Positions 1 through 9,985 of a stretch of 64,000 nucleotides of DNA are shown here, one piece after another. The first letter of the stretch is position 1. Each line of letters begins with the position of its first letter. Under the pieces are notes generated by a model. The model searched no databases, was not told where the DNA came from, and saw only the letters and a program-made list of their open reading frames with translations. The stretch comes from Xenophilus sp. E41 (lineage in GTDB: Bacteria; Pseudomonadota; Gammaproteobacteria; Burkholderiales; Burkholderiaceae_C), in NCBI RefSeq assembly GCF_003671765.1, contig NZ_QPIB01000007.1, forward strand, positions 1 to 64,000, in the 5' to 3' direction. A program made the translations under genes and the position numbers.

Positions 1-26
1 GGCCCCCGGAAAAACACAAAACAAGG

Positions 27-49
27 ACAAGGCTGCGCAGCAGCCTTGT
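27..49 (-). terminator. Hairpin with T-rich tail, possible terminator
   Basis: A 10-bp perfect stem (27-36 with 40-49) and a 3-nt loop. Read on the minus strand it is followed by a T-rich tract (TTGTTTTGTGTTTTT, within about 11-25). It lies about 270 bp downstream of the LysR gene and could end that transcript. On the plus strand the preceding bases are A-rich, so it could also serve convergent transcription from outside the window. Confidence 0.45.
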
Positions 50-99
50 TGACCCTGGTCCCCTCTGTGTGCGCCGAGGAGCGCAGCGGCTGGCGGATC

Positions 100-270
100 A
101 GGGCTCGCGATTGTTTGAGCGAAGCGAGTTCGAGCGAGACCCCGCCAGCCGCGAGCACCGCAGGTTGCCCGCAGCGAAGCGGAGGGACGCAGACAGTGGG
201 GTCGCCTTTCTTTTGCCTACTTTTCTTTGGCGAGACAAAGAAAAGTAGGTCGCCCGCCGGGGCGAAATCC
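100..270. repeat. Dispersed Comamonadaceae-type intergenic repeat
   Basis: A non-coding block running from the GCGAAGCGAG-like stretch to the GGGGCGAAATCCC stretch. It contains a perfect 14-bp inverted repeat, CCTACTTTTCTTTG (216-229) and its complement (236-249), around a 6-nt loop. From memory, this arrangement recurs many times in Variovorax and Acidovorax genomes and gives rise to spurious small protein calls. The short reading frames through it are not credible genes. Copy number cannot be judged from this window. The rest of bases 1-315 shows no gene. Confidence 0.65.
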
Positions 271-315
271 CGGCCCCTGCCTCAAGCAGACTGCAAGGTC
301 CAATCCGACCCAATC

Positions 316-1299
316 TCAACTCAAGTCATCCAAAGTATCCGGATCCGGCCCATCCCCAATCGCCTCCCGCGTCGCCCCCGCCTGCACCTGCAGCCACGCC
401 CCGAAAGCCTGGATCTCCGGCCGCCCGGCACTGCGCGGCGACACGAGCAACCAATACGCCATGGGCGACTCCATGCGCTGACGCGGCAGCACCTCGACCA
501 GGTCGCCGCTGGCCAGGCTCTCGGCCACCAGGGCACTGCGCGCCAGCACCACGCCCTGGCCGGTCAGCGCCGCCTGCACCATCTGGTAGGCGTAGTTGAA
601 GTACAGCCAGCGCCGCGGCTGCGACTTGGTGAGGCCGTTGACCTCGAACCAGCGCCGCCAGGTCAACCATTCCAGGTGCGTGCGGTGCGCATCGCCGGCC
701 TCGATCAAGGTGAAGCGCGCGATGTCCTCCGGCTTGCGGATCGGCGGGTTGCTCTTGAGCAGCCAGGGGCTGGCCACCGGCGTGAGGTGCTCGCCGAAGA
801 GCCGCACCGACCCCGGCGGCATGCTCTCGGGCGGGCCGTAGCGCAGCGCCAGGTCGACGTCGGCCACGTCCAGGTCCACGGCTGAATCGCTGGCGTCGAT
901 GCGGATGTCGATGTCGGGGTTGTCGCGCTGGAAGGCCTCCAGCCTCGGGATGAGCCACATCGATGCGAAAGACGCGAAGGTCGTGAGCGCCACGGTCTTG
1001 CGGCCCGCGCTCTGGCGGATCTGCCGCACCGCGCCGTCGATGCGCGGCAGCGCCTGCTGCACCGACAGCAGCAGCTGCGCGCCGGCGCTGGTGAGTTCCA
1101 CCGCGCGCGTGTGGCGCAGGAACAGCGGCACGCCCACCTCGTCTTCCAGCGACTGGATCTGGCGGCTCACGGCCGACTGGGTGAGCGCCATCTCCTCGGC
1201 CGCGGCGCGGAAGTTCAGGTGCCGCGCCACGGCCTCGAAGGCACGCAGGTAGCCGGCGCCGATGGGGCGTGTGCGCAGGTGGGTCTGGGAATGCTGCAT
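316..1299 (-). CDS. LysR-family transcriptional regulator (GcvA-like)
   Basis: A 327-residue DNA-binding regulator. The N-terminal winged helix-turn-helix spans about residues 15-74, with the usual LysR core TQSAVSRQIQSLEDEVG. A periplasmic-binding-fold effector domain follows from about residue 100 to 305. The family resembles GcvA/AmpR-type regulators, but the effector cannot be read from sequence. It is divergent from the DUF2917 gene starting at 1441, with a 141-bp gap that would hold the shared control region. LysR proteins usually repress themselves and control the divergent neighbour, so the DUF2917 gene is the natural target (inference). Confidence 0.9.
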   Translation of the reverse strand: MQHSQTHLRTRPIGAGYLRAFEAVARHLNFRAAAEEMALTQSAVSRQIQSLEDEVGVPLFLRHTRAVELTSAGAQLLLSVQQALPRIDGAVRQIRQSAGRKTVALTTFASFASMWLIPRLEAFQRDNPDIDIRIDASDSAVDLDVADVDLALRYGPPESMPPGSVRLFGEHLTPVASPWLLKSNPPIRKPEDIARFTLIEAGDAHRTHLEWLTWRRWFEVNGLTKSQPRRWLYFNYAYQMVQAALTGQGVVLARSALVAESLASGDLVEVLPRQRMESPMAYWLLVSPRSAGRPEIQAFGAWLQVQAGATREAIGDGPDPDTLDDLS

Positions 1300-1440
1300 G
1301 CCGCCGAGGGTAACGGCATTGATGCGAAACCGGAATCAGTCGGGGCCCGCGTTTTCATTGGACCCCAAGGCGGGCCACGCAGATCATTCATTCCCGAATC
1401 GCGCCGTTGCGTATTCGAGCGAACGCTTCAGGAGTCCACC

Positions 1441-1758
1441 ATGTCCGCTGCTTGCACCACCACCTCGGTTTCCTCCCTCGCGCTGCCCGGCCGGGCAGCG
1501 GCCGTGCCGCCGGCGGTCCGCCGCGGCGCCTGGCAACTGGCCGCTGGCCAGGCCACCACGCTGAAGGCGGCGCGCGCCAGCGTGCTGCGCATCCGGCAGG
1601 GCCGGCTGTGGATCACCCGCGACGCCACCGCGCAGTGGGGCAGCGAGGACCTCGTCCTGGGCCCCGGCGAGTCGCTCACGGTGCAGGCCGGCCAACGCAT
1701 CGTGATGGAGCCGTGGGACGGCTACGGCGCCACCTACAGCTGGGACGTCGAGGCTTGA
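1441..1758 (+). CDS. DUF2917 family protein
   Basis: A 105-residue protein with no signal peptide or membrane segment. The C-terminal two-thirds carries the DUF2917 pattern: a Leu/Arg-rich strand, then GRLWITRD, a GPGES turn and a closing strand near residue 85, suggesting a small cupin-like barrel. The function of the family is not known. I chose the ATG at 1441 because the LysR promoter region lies just upstream and the conserved domain is complete from here. It is divergently paired with the LysR gene at 316-1299, so it is the likely regulated gene. Confidence 0.8.
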   Translation: MSAACTTTSVSSLALPGRAAAVPPAVRRGAWQLAAGQATTLKAARASVLRIRQGRLWITRDATAQWGSEDLVLGPGESLTVQAGQRIVMEPWDGYGATYSWDVEA

Positions 1759-1801
1759 CCAGCGCCACCGGCCGGCCCACCGGGCGGCCGAATGCGCCAG
1801 C

Positions 1802-2227
1802 TCAGGACTGGATGTCGAAGCTCGGCCGCAGCGCCAGGAACTTTTGCAAGGCGTCGTCGCCGCGCAGCAGGGCCAGGCGCTCCATTTCCATCGGGTCTTC
1901 GGCCTGGGCATAGCCCATGTCGAAGCGCTGGTAGCGCCGCTCGCGCAGCGCGCCTTCGTAGGCGATGTTCACTTCGCTGTGGCGCTCGTCGGCCGCGATG
2001 CGGCCCATCAGCGACTCGACCGCCGCGGCCGGCCCTTCGAGGTGCTGGCAGAAGCGCTGCCCGTCGAACACCAGCAGCCCGGTGATGCCGTTGGCGGCGT
2101 TGAAGGGGCGCGCACGCGCCAGGATCTGTCCGATGGCCGTGGGCGACTGGCTGTCCGCCAGCTGACTCCAGTACAGGAATTCGTAAAGGGGTACGGGAGC
2201 GTTTGGCGTCGGGGTGCGATCGGGCAT
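1802..2227 (-). CDS. BLUF-domain blue-light sensor (FAD)
   Basis: A 141-residue protein that is essentially a stand-alone BLUF domain, which binds FAD and senses blue light. The photocycle residues are all present at the spacing of AppA: Tyr19 in FLYWS, Asn43 in FNAANGITG, Gln61 in FCQHLEGP (24 and 18 residues apart, as in AppA Y21/N45/Q63) and Met104 (AppA M106). The semi-conserved Trp of AppA (W104) is Phe102 here. There is no output domain, so signalling would be by protein contact. A TTG at 2272 would extend the frame, but the ATG at 2227 sits right before the domain. It is divergent from the Crp/Fnr gene at 2307 and may share its control region. Confidence 0.9.
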   Translation of the reverse strand: MPDRTPTPNAPVPLYEFLYWSQLADSQSPTAIGQILARARPFNAANGITGLLVFDGQRFCQHLEGPAAAVESLMGRIAADERHSEVNIAYEGALRERRYQRFDMGYAQAEDPMEMERLALLRGDDALQKFLALRPSFDIQS

Positions 2228-2306
2228 GTCGCCGGCGACTGTAGGCGGGCGCGGCCTACGAAGAAATGTCAAATGACACTCAGCATGTCGCTAGAGTTCG
2301 CGGGGT

Positions 2307-3071
2307 ATGCAAGGTTCATCCTCCCCGACTCCCGCCGGCTGCGACGGCGCTTGCGCCACCTGCAACCTGCATGAGCGCGACGCTTTCCTGCCCCTGGACG
2401 ACGCCGAGCGCGATGCGATCGCCGTCTTTCGCAGCGGCTCGCGCGAGGTCGCCGCGGGTCGGCTCATCATCGAGGAGCATCGGCGCAGCCCGAACCTCTA
2501 CACGCTCTACAGCGGCTGGGCGTTTCGCTTCAAGACGCTGAGCGATGGCCGCCGGCAGATCCTGAATTTCCTGCTGCCGGGCGACTTCATGGGGCTGCAG
2601 GACGAGTTCGCCGAAGGCACGACCTACGGCGTGGAGGCGGCGACGGATTGCACGCTGTGCGTGTTCCCGCGCGACCGCCTGTGGGACTTCTTCAATCGCC
2701 AGCCCAAGCTCGGCTACGCGATCACCTGGCTGGCTGCCAACGAAGAGAAAGCGGTCGACGACAACCTCGTGACGGCCGGGCGTCGTGCGGCGGCCGAGCG
2801 GGTGGCCATGACGCTGCTCCACCTGTACCGCCGTGCCGAGCGCGTCGGTCTGGCGGCCGATGGGCGCGTGCCCTTCTTTCCCTTCCAGCAGCAGCACATC
2901 GCGGACGCCGTGGGCCTGTCGCTGGTGCACACCAACAAGACCCTGCGCAAGCTGCAGCGCCTGGGCCTGCATCGGCTGGAAGGCAACGTGCTCGAGATTC
3001 TGGAGCCGCATGCGCTGGAGCAACTGGGCGACTACTTCGAGCGGCCGCAGCGGCCGACGCCGTTGATCTGA
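2307..3071 (+). CDS. Crp/Fnr-family transcriptional regulator
   Basis: A 254-residue regulator with an N-terminal cyclic-nucleotide-binding-type jelly roll (about residues 30-150), a dimerisation helix and a C-terminal winged helix-turn-helix (about 160-245, core HIADAVGLSLVHTNKTL). The N-terminus carries Cys12, Cys16 and Cys19, and a further pair, Cys115 and Cys118, lies where FNR has its fourth cluster ligand. This is compatible with an oxygen- or NO-sensing Fe-S cluster, although the spacing differs from E. coli FNR (C20/C23/C29/C122). It is divergent from the BLUF gene, so light and redox inputs may converge here. Fnr-type function is likely; cluster binding is inferred. Confidence 0.88.
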   Translation: MQGSSSPTPAGCDGACATCNLHERDAFLPLDDAERDAIAVFRSGSREVAAGRLIIEEHRRSPNLYTLYSGWAFRFKTLSDGRRQILNFLLPGDFMGLQDEFAEGTTYGVEAATDCTLCVFPRDRLWDFFNRQPKLGYAITWLAANEEKAVDDNLVTAGRRAAAERVAMTLLHLYRRAERVGLAADGRVPFFPFQQQHIADAVGLSLVHTNKTLRKLQRLGLHRLEGNVLEILEPHALEQLGDYFERPQRPTPLI

Positions 3072-3548
3072 GCGCTGCTGCGCTTGGCCGATTTGGGTCG
3101 GTGGTCTGAACCCGGCCGGCGGCGCCGGTGTGCGTTCTCCGGCTCAGGCTCGCGCTGACTGGTGAGCCGCGCCTTCTCTATCGCTGCAAGCCCCCACCCC
3201 GACCCTCCCCCAGAGGGAGAGGGAGGAAGTCAGCGCACAGCACAGCGGTCCAGGGCGGTGGTCGTGGGCCTGCGGGCGCAGGCGCCATTCGCGGCGCCGT
3301 GCAGTCTCTCCAGCACGTCGACGGACAGCGAGCACACAGCATCCGCAACAAGCCGGTCAGCGCGAGCCTGAGCCGGAAAACGCAGGCCCGCGGCCGCCGC
3401 CAGCGCCCCAGTCCGTCGTGCCGGCCGATCCACAGCAAAGACGGAAAGAGCCAACAGCAATGAAAGTAACGAACGTGACGATTTCGGCCGCACCTCAGAT
3501 ACAGCAAGCGGCACAGCCCGATCGCACTTTCCTCCAAACAACCTCGCC
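3072..3548. other. Gene-free stretch with one GC-rich hairpin repeat
   Basis: No reading frame here has a recognisable product or start signal. Around 3187-3226 lies a C-rich run followed by a G-rich run (CCCTCCCCCAG / AGGGAGAGGGAGG). This imperfect inverted repeat is of a type common in Betaproteobacteria between convergent genes. It separates the convergent Crp/Fnr gene and the DUF6279-type lipoprotein gene and may act as a weak bidirectional terminator. It has no T-tract. Confidence 0.5.
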
Positions 3549-4457
3549 TCAGTCGGCGGCCATTAATGCCTCCACGTCGCGCGCATAGCGTCCCAGCCGG
3601 TCCACCGCCCGGCTGCGCTGCGCCGGCGTCGTCGCGTTGTGCAGGGCAGCCAGGTTGCGGCAACCCTCGTCCTGCAGGGCGGCCTGGTGCTCGCGCCAGG
3701 GCCCGGCCGGCGGCTCGGCGATGCGGCGCACCAGTGCATGGATCGCCGCCTGCGCCTGGGCCGGCGCCGTGCGCTCCGATTGGAAGCGCCGCAGCATCAC
3801 CACGATCTCGCCCTGGCGGGCCCGGCGCTCGGCGTCCGCGCGCTTCGCATCGAAGACCGACTCGGTCGCCATCCGCCGCAGCATCGCGCGTTGCTCGGCA
3901 TGCAGCGCGCCGTAGAAGTCTTCATGACGGTCGAGGAGGCGCTCGTAACGCTTGCCCTGCAGGGCCGCCGCATCGAGCGACACCCAATCCTTGCGGTACT
4001 CGGCGTTCACTTTCGCGTACTTGGCCTGCAGGTGCTGCAGCTGCGCGGGCGAGAGCGTGAGCGCGAGCTCGGCCACCGGCGCCTCGGCGCGCAGCGCCGT
4101 GGCCAGCAGGCGTTCGCGGATCGCGTCGGCGAATTCGCAAGCCTGTGCCGGCGTGATGTCATTCGGCGCCAGCGCCTGCGCCCGGCGCAGCAGCGCGAGC
4201 AACTGCGGCAGTTCCTCGCGGCGATGCCAGGCGAGCAGCGCATCGAGTTCTTCTCGCACGCGCAGCGACTGCGCGCCGTCGAAATCCACGTACCCGTCGA
4301 GCCACCAGTAGCTCACCGTCGGCAGGTTGTTGTAGGCCAAGCGCACGGCGCTGCAGGCGCCCAGCAGGGCGGCCAGGAGCAGCACGCCGATAATTTGCAG
4401 CCGCCTCCACAGGCGCGGCGTGGCTGGCGCATGCACCGCGGCGCCTGGCTCGTTCAT
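3549..4457 (-). CDS. DUF6279-type lipoprotein
   Basis: A 302-residue predicted outer-membrane or periplasmic lipoprotein. The N-terminus has a hydrophobic segment (about residues 20-36) ending in the lipobox LLGAC with the lipidated Cys near residue 37, followed by AVRLAYNNLPTVSYWWLDGY, the opening pattern of the DUF6279 family. The rest is helical and charged, without catalytic motifs I recognise. I take ATG 4457. An in-frame ATG at 4478 would add seven residues and overlap the glmU start codon. The gene is divergent from glmU. Function is unknown. Confidence 0.82.
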   Translation of the reverse strand: MNEPGAAVHAPATPRLWRRLQIIGVLLLAALLGACSAVRLAYNNLPTVSYWWLDGYVDFDGAQSLRVREELDALLAWHRREELPQLLALLRRAQALAPNDITPAQACEFADAIRERLLATALRAEAPVAELALTLSPAQLQHLQAKYAKVNAEYRKDWVSLDAAALQGKRYERLLDRHEDFYGALHAEQRAMLRRMATESVFDAKRADAERRARQGEIVVMLRRFQSERTAPAQAQAAIHALVRRIAEPPAGPWREHQAALQDEGCRNLAALHNATTPAQRSRAVDRLGRYARDVEALMAAD

Positions 4458-4476
4458 CACCGTCTCCGATCCCGAC

Positions 4477-5928
4477 ATGACCGCTTCATCCCGCAGCACC
4501 TCGCCATCGAACCCCACCGGCCTGGAGGCCGGCCCGCTCGCCGTCGTCGTCATGGCCGCGGGCAAGGGCACGCGCATGAAGAGCCGGCTGCCCAAAGTGT
4601 TGCATCGATTGGCCGGGCAGCCCCTCATTGGCCGTGTGATCGATACGGCCACGCGGTTGGGCGCGGCGCGGATCGTGGTCGTCACCGGCCACGGCGCCGA
4701 CGAGGTCGAAGGCGCCGTGCGCGGACTGGCCGGGGCTTCGGTGGCGCTGGACTTTGCGCGGCAGGAGCCGCAGCTGGGCACCGGCCACGCCGTGCAGCAG
4801 GCGGCGCCCAGGCTGCCCGATGCGGGCACGGTGCTCGTGCTGTCGGGCGACGTGCCGCTGATCGGCGAGGACACGCTGCGTGCGCTGGTGGCGGCGAGCG
4901 GCGGCGAGCGGCTGGCGCTGCTCACCATCGAACTGGATGACCCCACCGGCTATGGGCGCGTCGTGCGGGACGCAGCGGGCGCCCAGGTCCAGGCCATCGT
5001 CGAGCACAAGGACGCCACCGAGGCCCAGCGCGCCATCCGCGAGATCTACAGCGGCGTGATGGCCGCGCCGGCCGCCGCGCTCAAGCGCTGGCTCGGCCAG
5101 CTCCGCAACGACAACGCCCAGGTCGAGTACTACCTGACCGACGTGGCGCGCATCGCCGTGGACGAGGGCACGCCGGTGGTGGCCGAGGTGATCGCCGACG
5201 AGATGCAGGTCGCGGGCGTCAACAGCCCCTCGCAGCTCGCGGCACTGGAACGCGTGTGGCAACGCCGCGAGGCGGAGCGCCTGATGGACGCGGGCGTGCG
5301 CCTGGCCGACCCGGCGCGCTTCGACCTTCGCGGCGAGCTCGCCTGCGGGCAGGACGTCGAGATCGACGTCGGCTGCATCTTCGAAGGCCGCGTCGAGCTG
5401 GGCGAGGGCGTGCGCATCGGGGCGCACTGCGTGATCGCCAACGCGCGCATCGCCGCGGGTGCCGTCATCCATCCCTTCACCCACATCGACGGCGGCAAGG
5501 AAGGCGCGGTCGTCGGTGCCGGCGCGCTCATCGGCCCCTATGCGCGGCTGCGCCCCGGCGCGCAGCTGGGCGCCGAGGTGCACGTGGGCAACTTCGTCGA
5601 AATCAAGAACTCCACCCTGGCCGACGGCGCCAAGGCCAACCACCTGGCCTACCTGGGCGACGCGACCGTGGGCGCGCGCGTGAACTACGGCGCCGGCAGC
5701 ATCACCGCCAACTACGACGGCGCCAACAAGCACCGCACCGTCATCGGCGACGACGTGCACGTGGGCAGCAACTGCGTGCTGGTCGCGCCCATCACCATCG
5801 GCGCGGGCGGCACCGTGGGCGGCGGTTCCACCGTGACGAAGAGCACCGAGCCGGGCGCACTGACCGTGGCGCGCGGGCGGCAGGTGAGCTTCCCGAACTG
5901 GCAACGGCCGAAGAAGGCGCCGAAGTAA
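4477..5928 (+). CDS. glmU: Bifunctional GlcNAc-1-P uridyltransferase / GlcN-1-P acetyltransferase GlmU
   Basis: A 483-residue cytoplasmic enzyme making UDP-GlcNAc for peptidoglycan and LPS. It acetylates glucosamine-1-phosphate, then couples it to UTP. The N-terminal nucleotidyltransferase domain opens with MAAGKGTRMKSRLPKVLH (about residues 26-43). The C-terminal half is a left-handed beta-helix of hexapeptide repeats (about 260-470) with the acetyltransferase signature HVGNFVEIKNS and NYDG. The N-terminus is about 18 residues longer than usual before the Rossmann strand. ATG 4477 is the last plausible start. That ATG lies in a CATG that also forms a minus-strand ATG for the neighbouring lipoprotein. 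glmS lies about 1.7 kb downstream. Confidence 0.97.
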   Translation: MTASSRSTSPSNPTGLEAGPLAVVVMAAGKGTRMKSRLPKVLHRLAGQPLIGRVIDTATRLGAARIVVVTGHGADEVEGAVRGLAGASVALDFARQEPQLGTGHAVQQAAPRLPDAGTVLVLSGDVPLIGEDTLRALVAASGGERLALLTIELDDPTGYGRVVRDAAGAQVQAIVEHKDATEAQRAIREIYSGVMAAPAAALKRWLGQLRNDNAQVEYYLTDVARIAVDEGTPVVAEVIADEMQVAGVNSPSQLAALERVWQRREAERLMDAGVRLADPARFDLRGELACGQDVEIDVGCIFEGRVELGEGVRIGAHCVIANARIAAGAVIHPFTHIDGGKEGAVVGAGALIGPYARLRPGAQLGAEVHVGNFVEIKNSTLADGAKANHLAYLGDATVGARVNYGAGSITANYDGANKHRTVIGDDVHVGSNCVLVAPITIGAGGTVGGGSTVTKSTEPGALTVARGRQVSFPNWQRPKKAPK

Positions 5929-6038
5929 CGGGTCGCGCCCGGCGCGCGCTTGACCCTGCGCGCCGCGGGTTCTTGCTTTGACCTCAACGATGGTTGAGGT
6001 TGCACCGTGTCGGCTCCTGTTGATTCCGGACCGCGCCG

Positions 6039-6914
6039 ATGCCACCGCCCACCCTGCAGCATGCCGACCTCTACCTGCGCCGCCTCGGTTTCGCCCGGGC
6101 ACCCGCGCCCACCCTCGACACGCTGCATCTGCTGCAACTGCGGCACACGGCGGCCTTCGCCTTCGAGACGCTGAACAGCTTCCTGCACCGGCCGGTGCCG
6201 ATCGACCTGCCGTCCGTCGAGCGCAAGCTGCTGCTCGAGGGGCGCGGCGGCTACTGCTACGAGCTCAACGGCCTCTACCTGGCGCTGCTGCGGCAACTGG
6301 GTTTCGACGCCACGCCCCTCACGGGCCGTGTGGTGATGGGCGGCCCGGACGATGCGCTGCCGCCGCGCACCCACCAGATGGTGCGCGTGCGGGTGGGCGG
6401 ACGTGACTGGCTGTCGGACGTGGGCTTCGGCGGGATGGTGCCCACGGCGCCGCTGGCGCTGGACGATTCGGGCCCGCAGCCCACCCCGCACGAGCCCTTC
6501 CGGCTCGACCGCCGCAGCGGGCGCTACACCTTGCGCGCCTGGGTCGGCGAGGCATGGAAGGCGATGTACGTCTTCGACCTGGAGGCGCCGGCGCCGGCCG
6601 ACCTGGAGGTCGGCAACTGGTACGTGTCGACCTACCCCGATTCGCCTTTCCTCGGGCGGCTGGTGGCGGCCCGCACCGGGCCCTTCTGCCGCCACACGCT
6701 GCGCGGCGGCAGCTATGCGGTGCACCGCCTGGGCCAGCCCAGCCTGCGGCGCGAGCTGCGCACGCCGCAGGCGGTCATCGGCGTGTTGCGGGAGGTCTTC
6801 GGCCTGCAGCTTCCCGCGCAGCCGGGCTTGCATGCGGCCATCGCGCAGCAGCTCGATGCCGGGCACGCGGACGCCTCGGATCCGGAGCCAGAAGTGCTCG
6901 CGACGCCCGCCTGA
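6039..6914 (+). CDS. nat: Arylamine N-acetyltransferase
   Basis: A 291-residue NAT-family enzyme that transfers acetyl groups from acetyl-CoA to aromatic amines, hydrazines or related acceptors. The catalytic triad is intact: Cys73 in GRGGYCYELN, His112 in THQM and Asp127 in SDVGFGG. The usual NAT layout is seen, with a helical first domain, a beta-barrel second domain and a C-terminal lid. Length matches the family (about 270-290). The physiological substrate cannot be read from sequence; bacterial homologues include dedicated amide synthases, but nothing nearby suggests such a pathway. It stands alone between glmU and the Lrp gene. Confidence 0.93.
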   Translation: MPPPTLQHADLYLRRLGFARAPAPTLDTLHLLQLRHTAAFAFETLNSFLHRPVPIDLPSVERKLLLEGRGGYCYELNGLYLALLRQLGFDATPLTGRVVMGGPDDALPPRTHQMVRVRVGGRDWLSDVGFGGMVPTAPLALDDSGPQPTPHEPFRLDRRSGRYTLRAWVGEAWKAMYVFDLEAPAPADLEVGNWYVSTYPDSPFLGRLVAARTGPFCRHTLRGGSYAVHRLGQPSLRRELRTPQAVIGVLREVFGLQLPAQPGLHAAIAQQLDAGHADASDPEPEVLATPA

Positions 6915-6956
6915 CGGGCGCAATCAGCTATCGAAAAGAGAGCATCGAAAGACGCT

Positions 6957-7460
6957 TCAACGGATCGCATCGGGCGCGGCGCCGGAGACGGGCAGGGGCA
7001 GCCGCGGCTCGAACTTCGCACGCTTGACGCTGAAGAAGGCCTTCACGTTGCGCACGTTGGCATCGCTGGTGAACAGGCGCTGCGCCAGCGCGTGGTAGGC
7101 CGGCATGTCGCGCACCGTGACCACGAGGATGAAGTCCGGCCCGGGCGAGACGCGCCAGCACTGCTGCACGGCGGCGTCCGGCGCGACACGGGCCTCGAAG
7201 GCGTCGAGCGCGCCGGCGTCCTGGCGGTCGAGCGAGATTTCCACCAGGGCCGTGAGCGTAACGGCCAGGCGGTCGGCTGCCAGCAGTGCCACCTCGCGCT
7301 CGATCAGCCCCGCCTGTCGCAGCCGCTGCACGCGGCGCAGGCAGGTGGCGGGCGACAGGTGGGTGTCCAGCGCCAGTTGCTGGTTGGTGCGCGAGGCGTC
7401 GCGCTGCAGGGCGTCGAGCAGGCGCCAGTCGACGGCATCGAGGTTGATTTCTTCCGACAT
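6957..7460 (-). CDS. Lrp/AsnC-family transcriptional regulator
   Basis: A 167-residue feast/famine-type regulator. The N-terminal helix-turn-helix (about residues 8-60) opens with [20 protein letters not shown], and a C-terminal RAM/ACT-like domain (about 70-150) binds amino acid effectors in this family. I chose ATG 7460 (MSEEINLD); a further in-frame ATG at 7487 would only add nine residues and run into the operator-like region. It is divergent from glmS. The 135-bp gap carries an 8-bp inverted repeat, so autoregulation and control of glmS are possible. Effector unknown. Confidence 0.9.
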   Translation of the reverse strand: MSEEINLDAVDWRLLDALQRDASRTNQQLALDTHLSPATCLRRVQRLRQAGLIEREVALLAADRLAVTLTALVEISLDRQDAGALDAFEARVAPDAAVQQCWRVSPGPDFILVVTVRDMPAYHALAQRLFTSDANVRNVKAFFSVKRAKFEPRLPLPVSGAAPDAIR

Positions 7461-7477
7461 CACAGCAATTATGAAAT

Positions 7478-7509
7478 ATTCATTCAATCGCTCCCAATGG
7501 CGAATGAAT
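7478..7509. promoter_or_regulatory. Inverted repeat, possible Lrp/AsnC operator
   Basis: Perfect 8-bp arms ATTCATTC (7478-7485) and GAATGAAT (7502-7509) are separated by 16 bp, in an AT-rich patch between the divergent Lrp-family gene and glmS. Its position and lower GC content than the surroundings suit a binding site for the neighbouring regulator. This is inference from position and symmetry only. Confidence 0.45.
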
Positions 7510-7595
7510 CATCCATATCCGCACCGATAACGGAAGAACAATTCAGATCGGCCCGCCTACGATCGCATCCACGTCAGCTTTTCAAGGAATCCCCC

Positions 7596-9470
<1,875 letters not shown>

Positions 9471-9777
9471 CCGGCTGCGCCTGGGGTGGCGCAGTCGCGG
9501 CGCGTAGCGCACAGGTCGCGCGCTGGTTTTGCCGTTTCGCGGCGCTCAGTCCTCGTCCAGCGCCGGGATGTCCTGTGGCGGCGGCGCCGGCGCATGAGTG
9601 GATCCGTTCGGTCTACGTCGTAGGCTTTGCCTTCGAGCCGCCGGCCACAGCGGCCTGAGGAACGCGCGACCGAATCTGCCCGGCCCGCCGTCAGGCCGTG
9701 ACCAAAAGTCGACGCCAGGGTCCGGGCGGGCCGAATGCTTACATGTGGACGGAAGCGTACGTACTAACATCGGGCGC
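9471..9777. other. Gene-free stretch downstream of glmS
   Basis: No convincing gene. A 96-codon minus-strand frame (9546-9836) crosses it, but the translation has no recognisable domain and unusual Arg/Pro composition. A short alternating palindrome (ACGTACGT-like, around 9754-9762) lies just before the possible small gene at 9778. I see no terminator with a T-tract after glmS. Confidence 0.4.
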
Positions 9778-9975
9778 ATGGATTTCCCGTCTCCCGATAC
9801 GTCCGAGTATGCAGCCCTGATGGACTTCATGGCCACGGGCGGTCGCGACCGGAGTTCGCTGAAGCCGGGGCAGGACCCTCGCCCCGCGGTGCGTCATGCG
9901 CTGCAGCGCCGCGCCCGGGCCATGACGCAGGCCCTGGTGGTGATGGCACGGGTGCGCGCGCGCCGGTTGCGCTGA
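9778..9975 (+). CDS. Small hypothetical protein (65 aa)
   Basis: A possible 65-residue protein, acidic at the start (MDFPSPDTSEYAALMDF) and strongly basic at the end (RARAMTQALVVMARVRARRLR region). It lies 10 bp from the stop of the convergent NinX-like gene. I recognise no domain, signal peptide or membrane segment. The basic tail could contact nucleic acid, but that is a guess. There is no clear ribosome-binding site, so it may not be a gene. Confidence 0.35.
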   Translation: MDFPSPDTSEYAALMDFMATGGRDRSSLKPGQDPRPAVRHALQRRARAMTQALVVMARVRARRLR

Positions 9976-9985
9976 TCGCGCGGCG

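Noticed and set aside
46-885. Long plus-strand reading frame across the repeat and antisense to the LysR gene
   Set aside because: No domain, Arg/Pro-rich shadow composition typical of high-GC antisense frames, and it overlaps a clear LysR gene.
6920-6950. Possible eighth GCTAT repeat (GCTATCGAAAAGAGAGC)
   Set aside because: The right arm is mismatched and no GC-rich second hairpin follows; too degenerate to claim.
9546-9836. 96-codon minus-strand frame downstream of glmS
   Set aside because: No recognisable domain or ribosome-binding site, and it overlaps the possible small gene at 9778. The acidic end ALDED could be the relic of a gene, but this cannot be supported.
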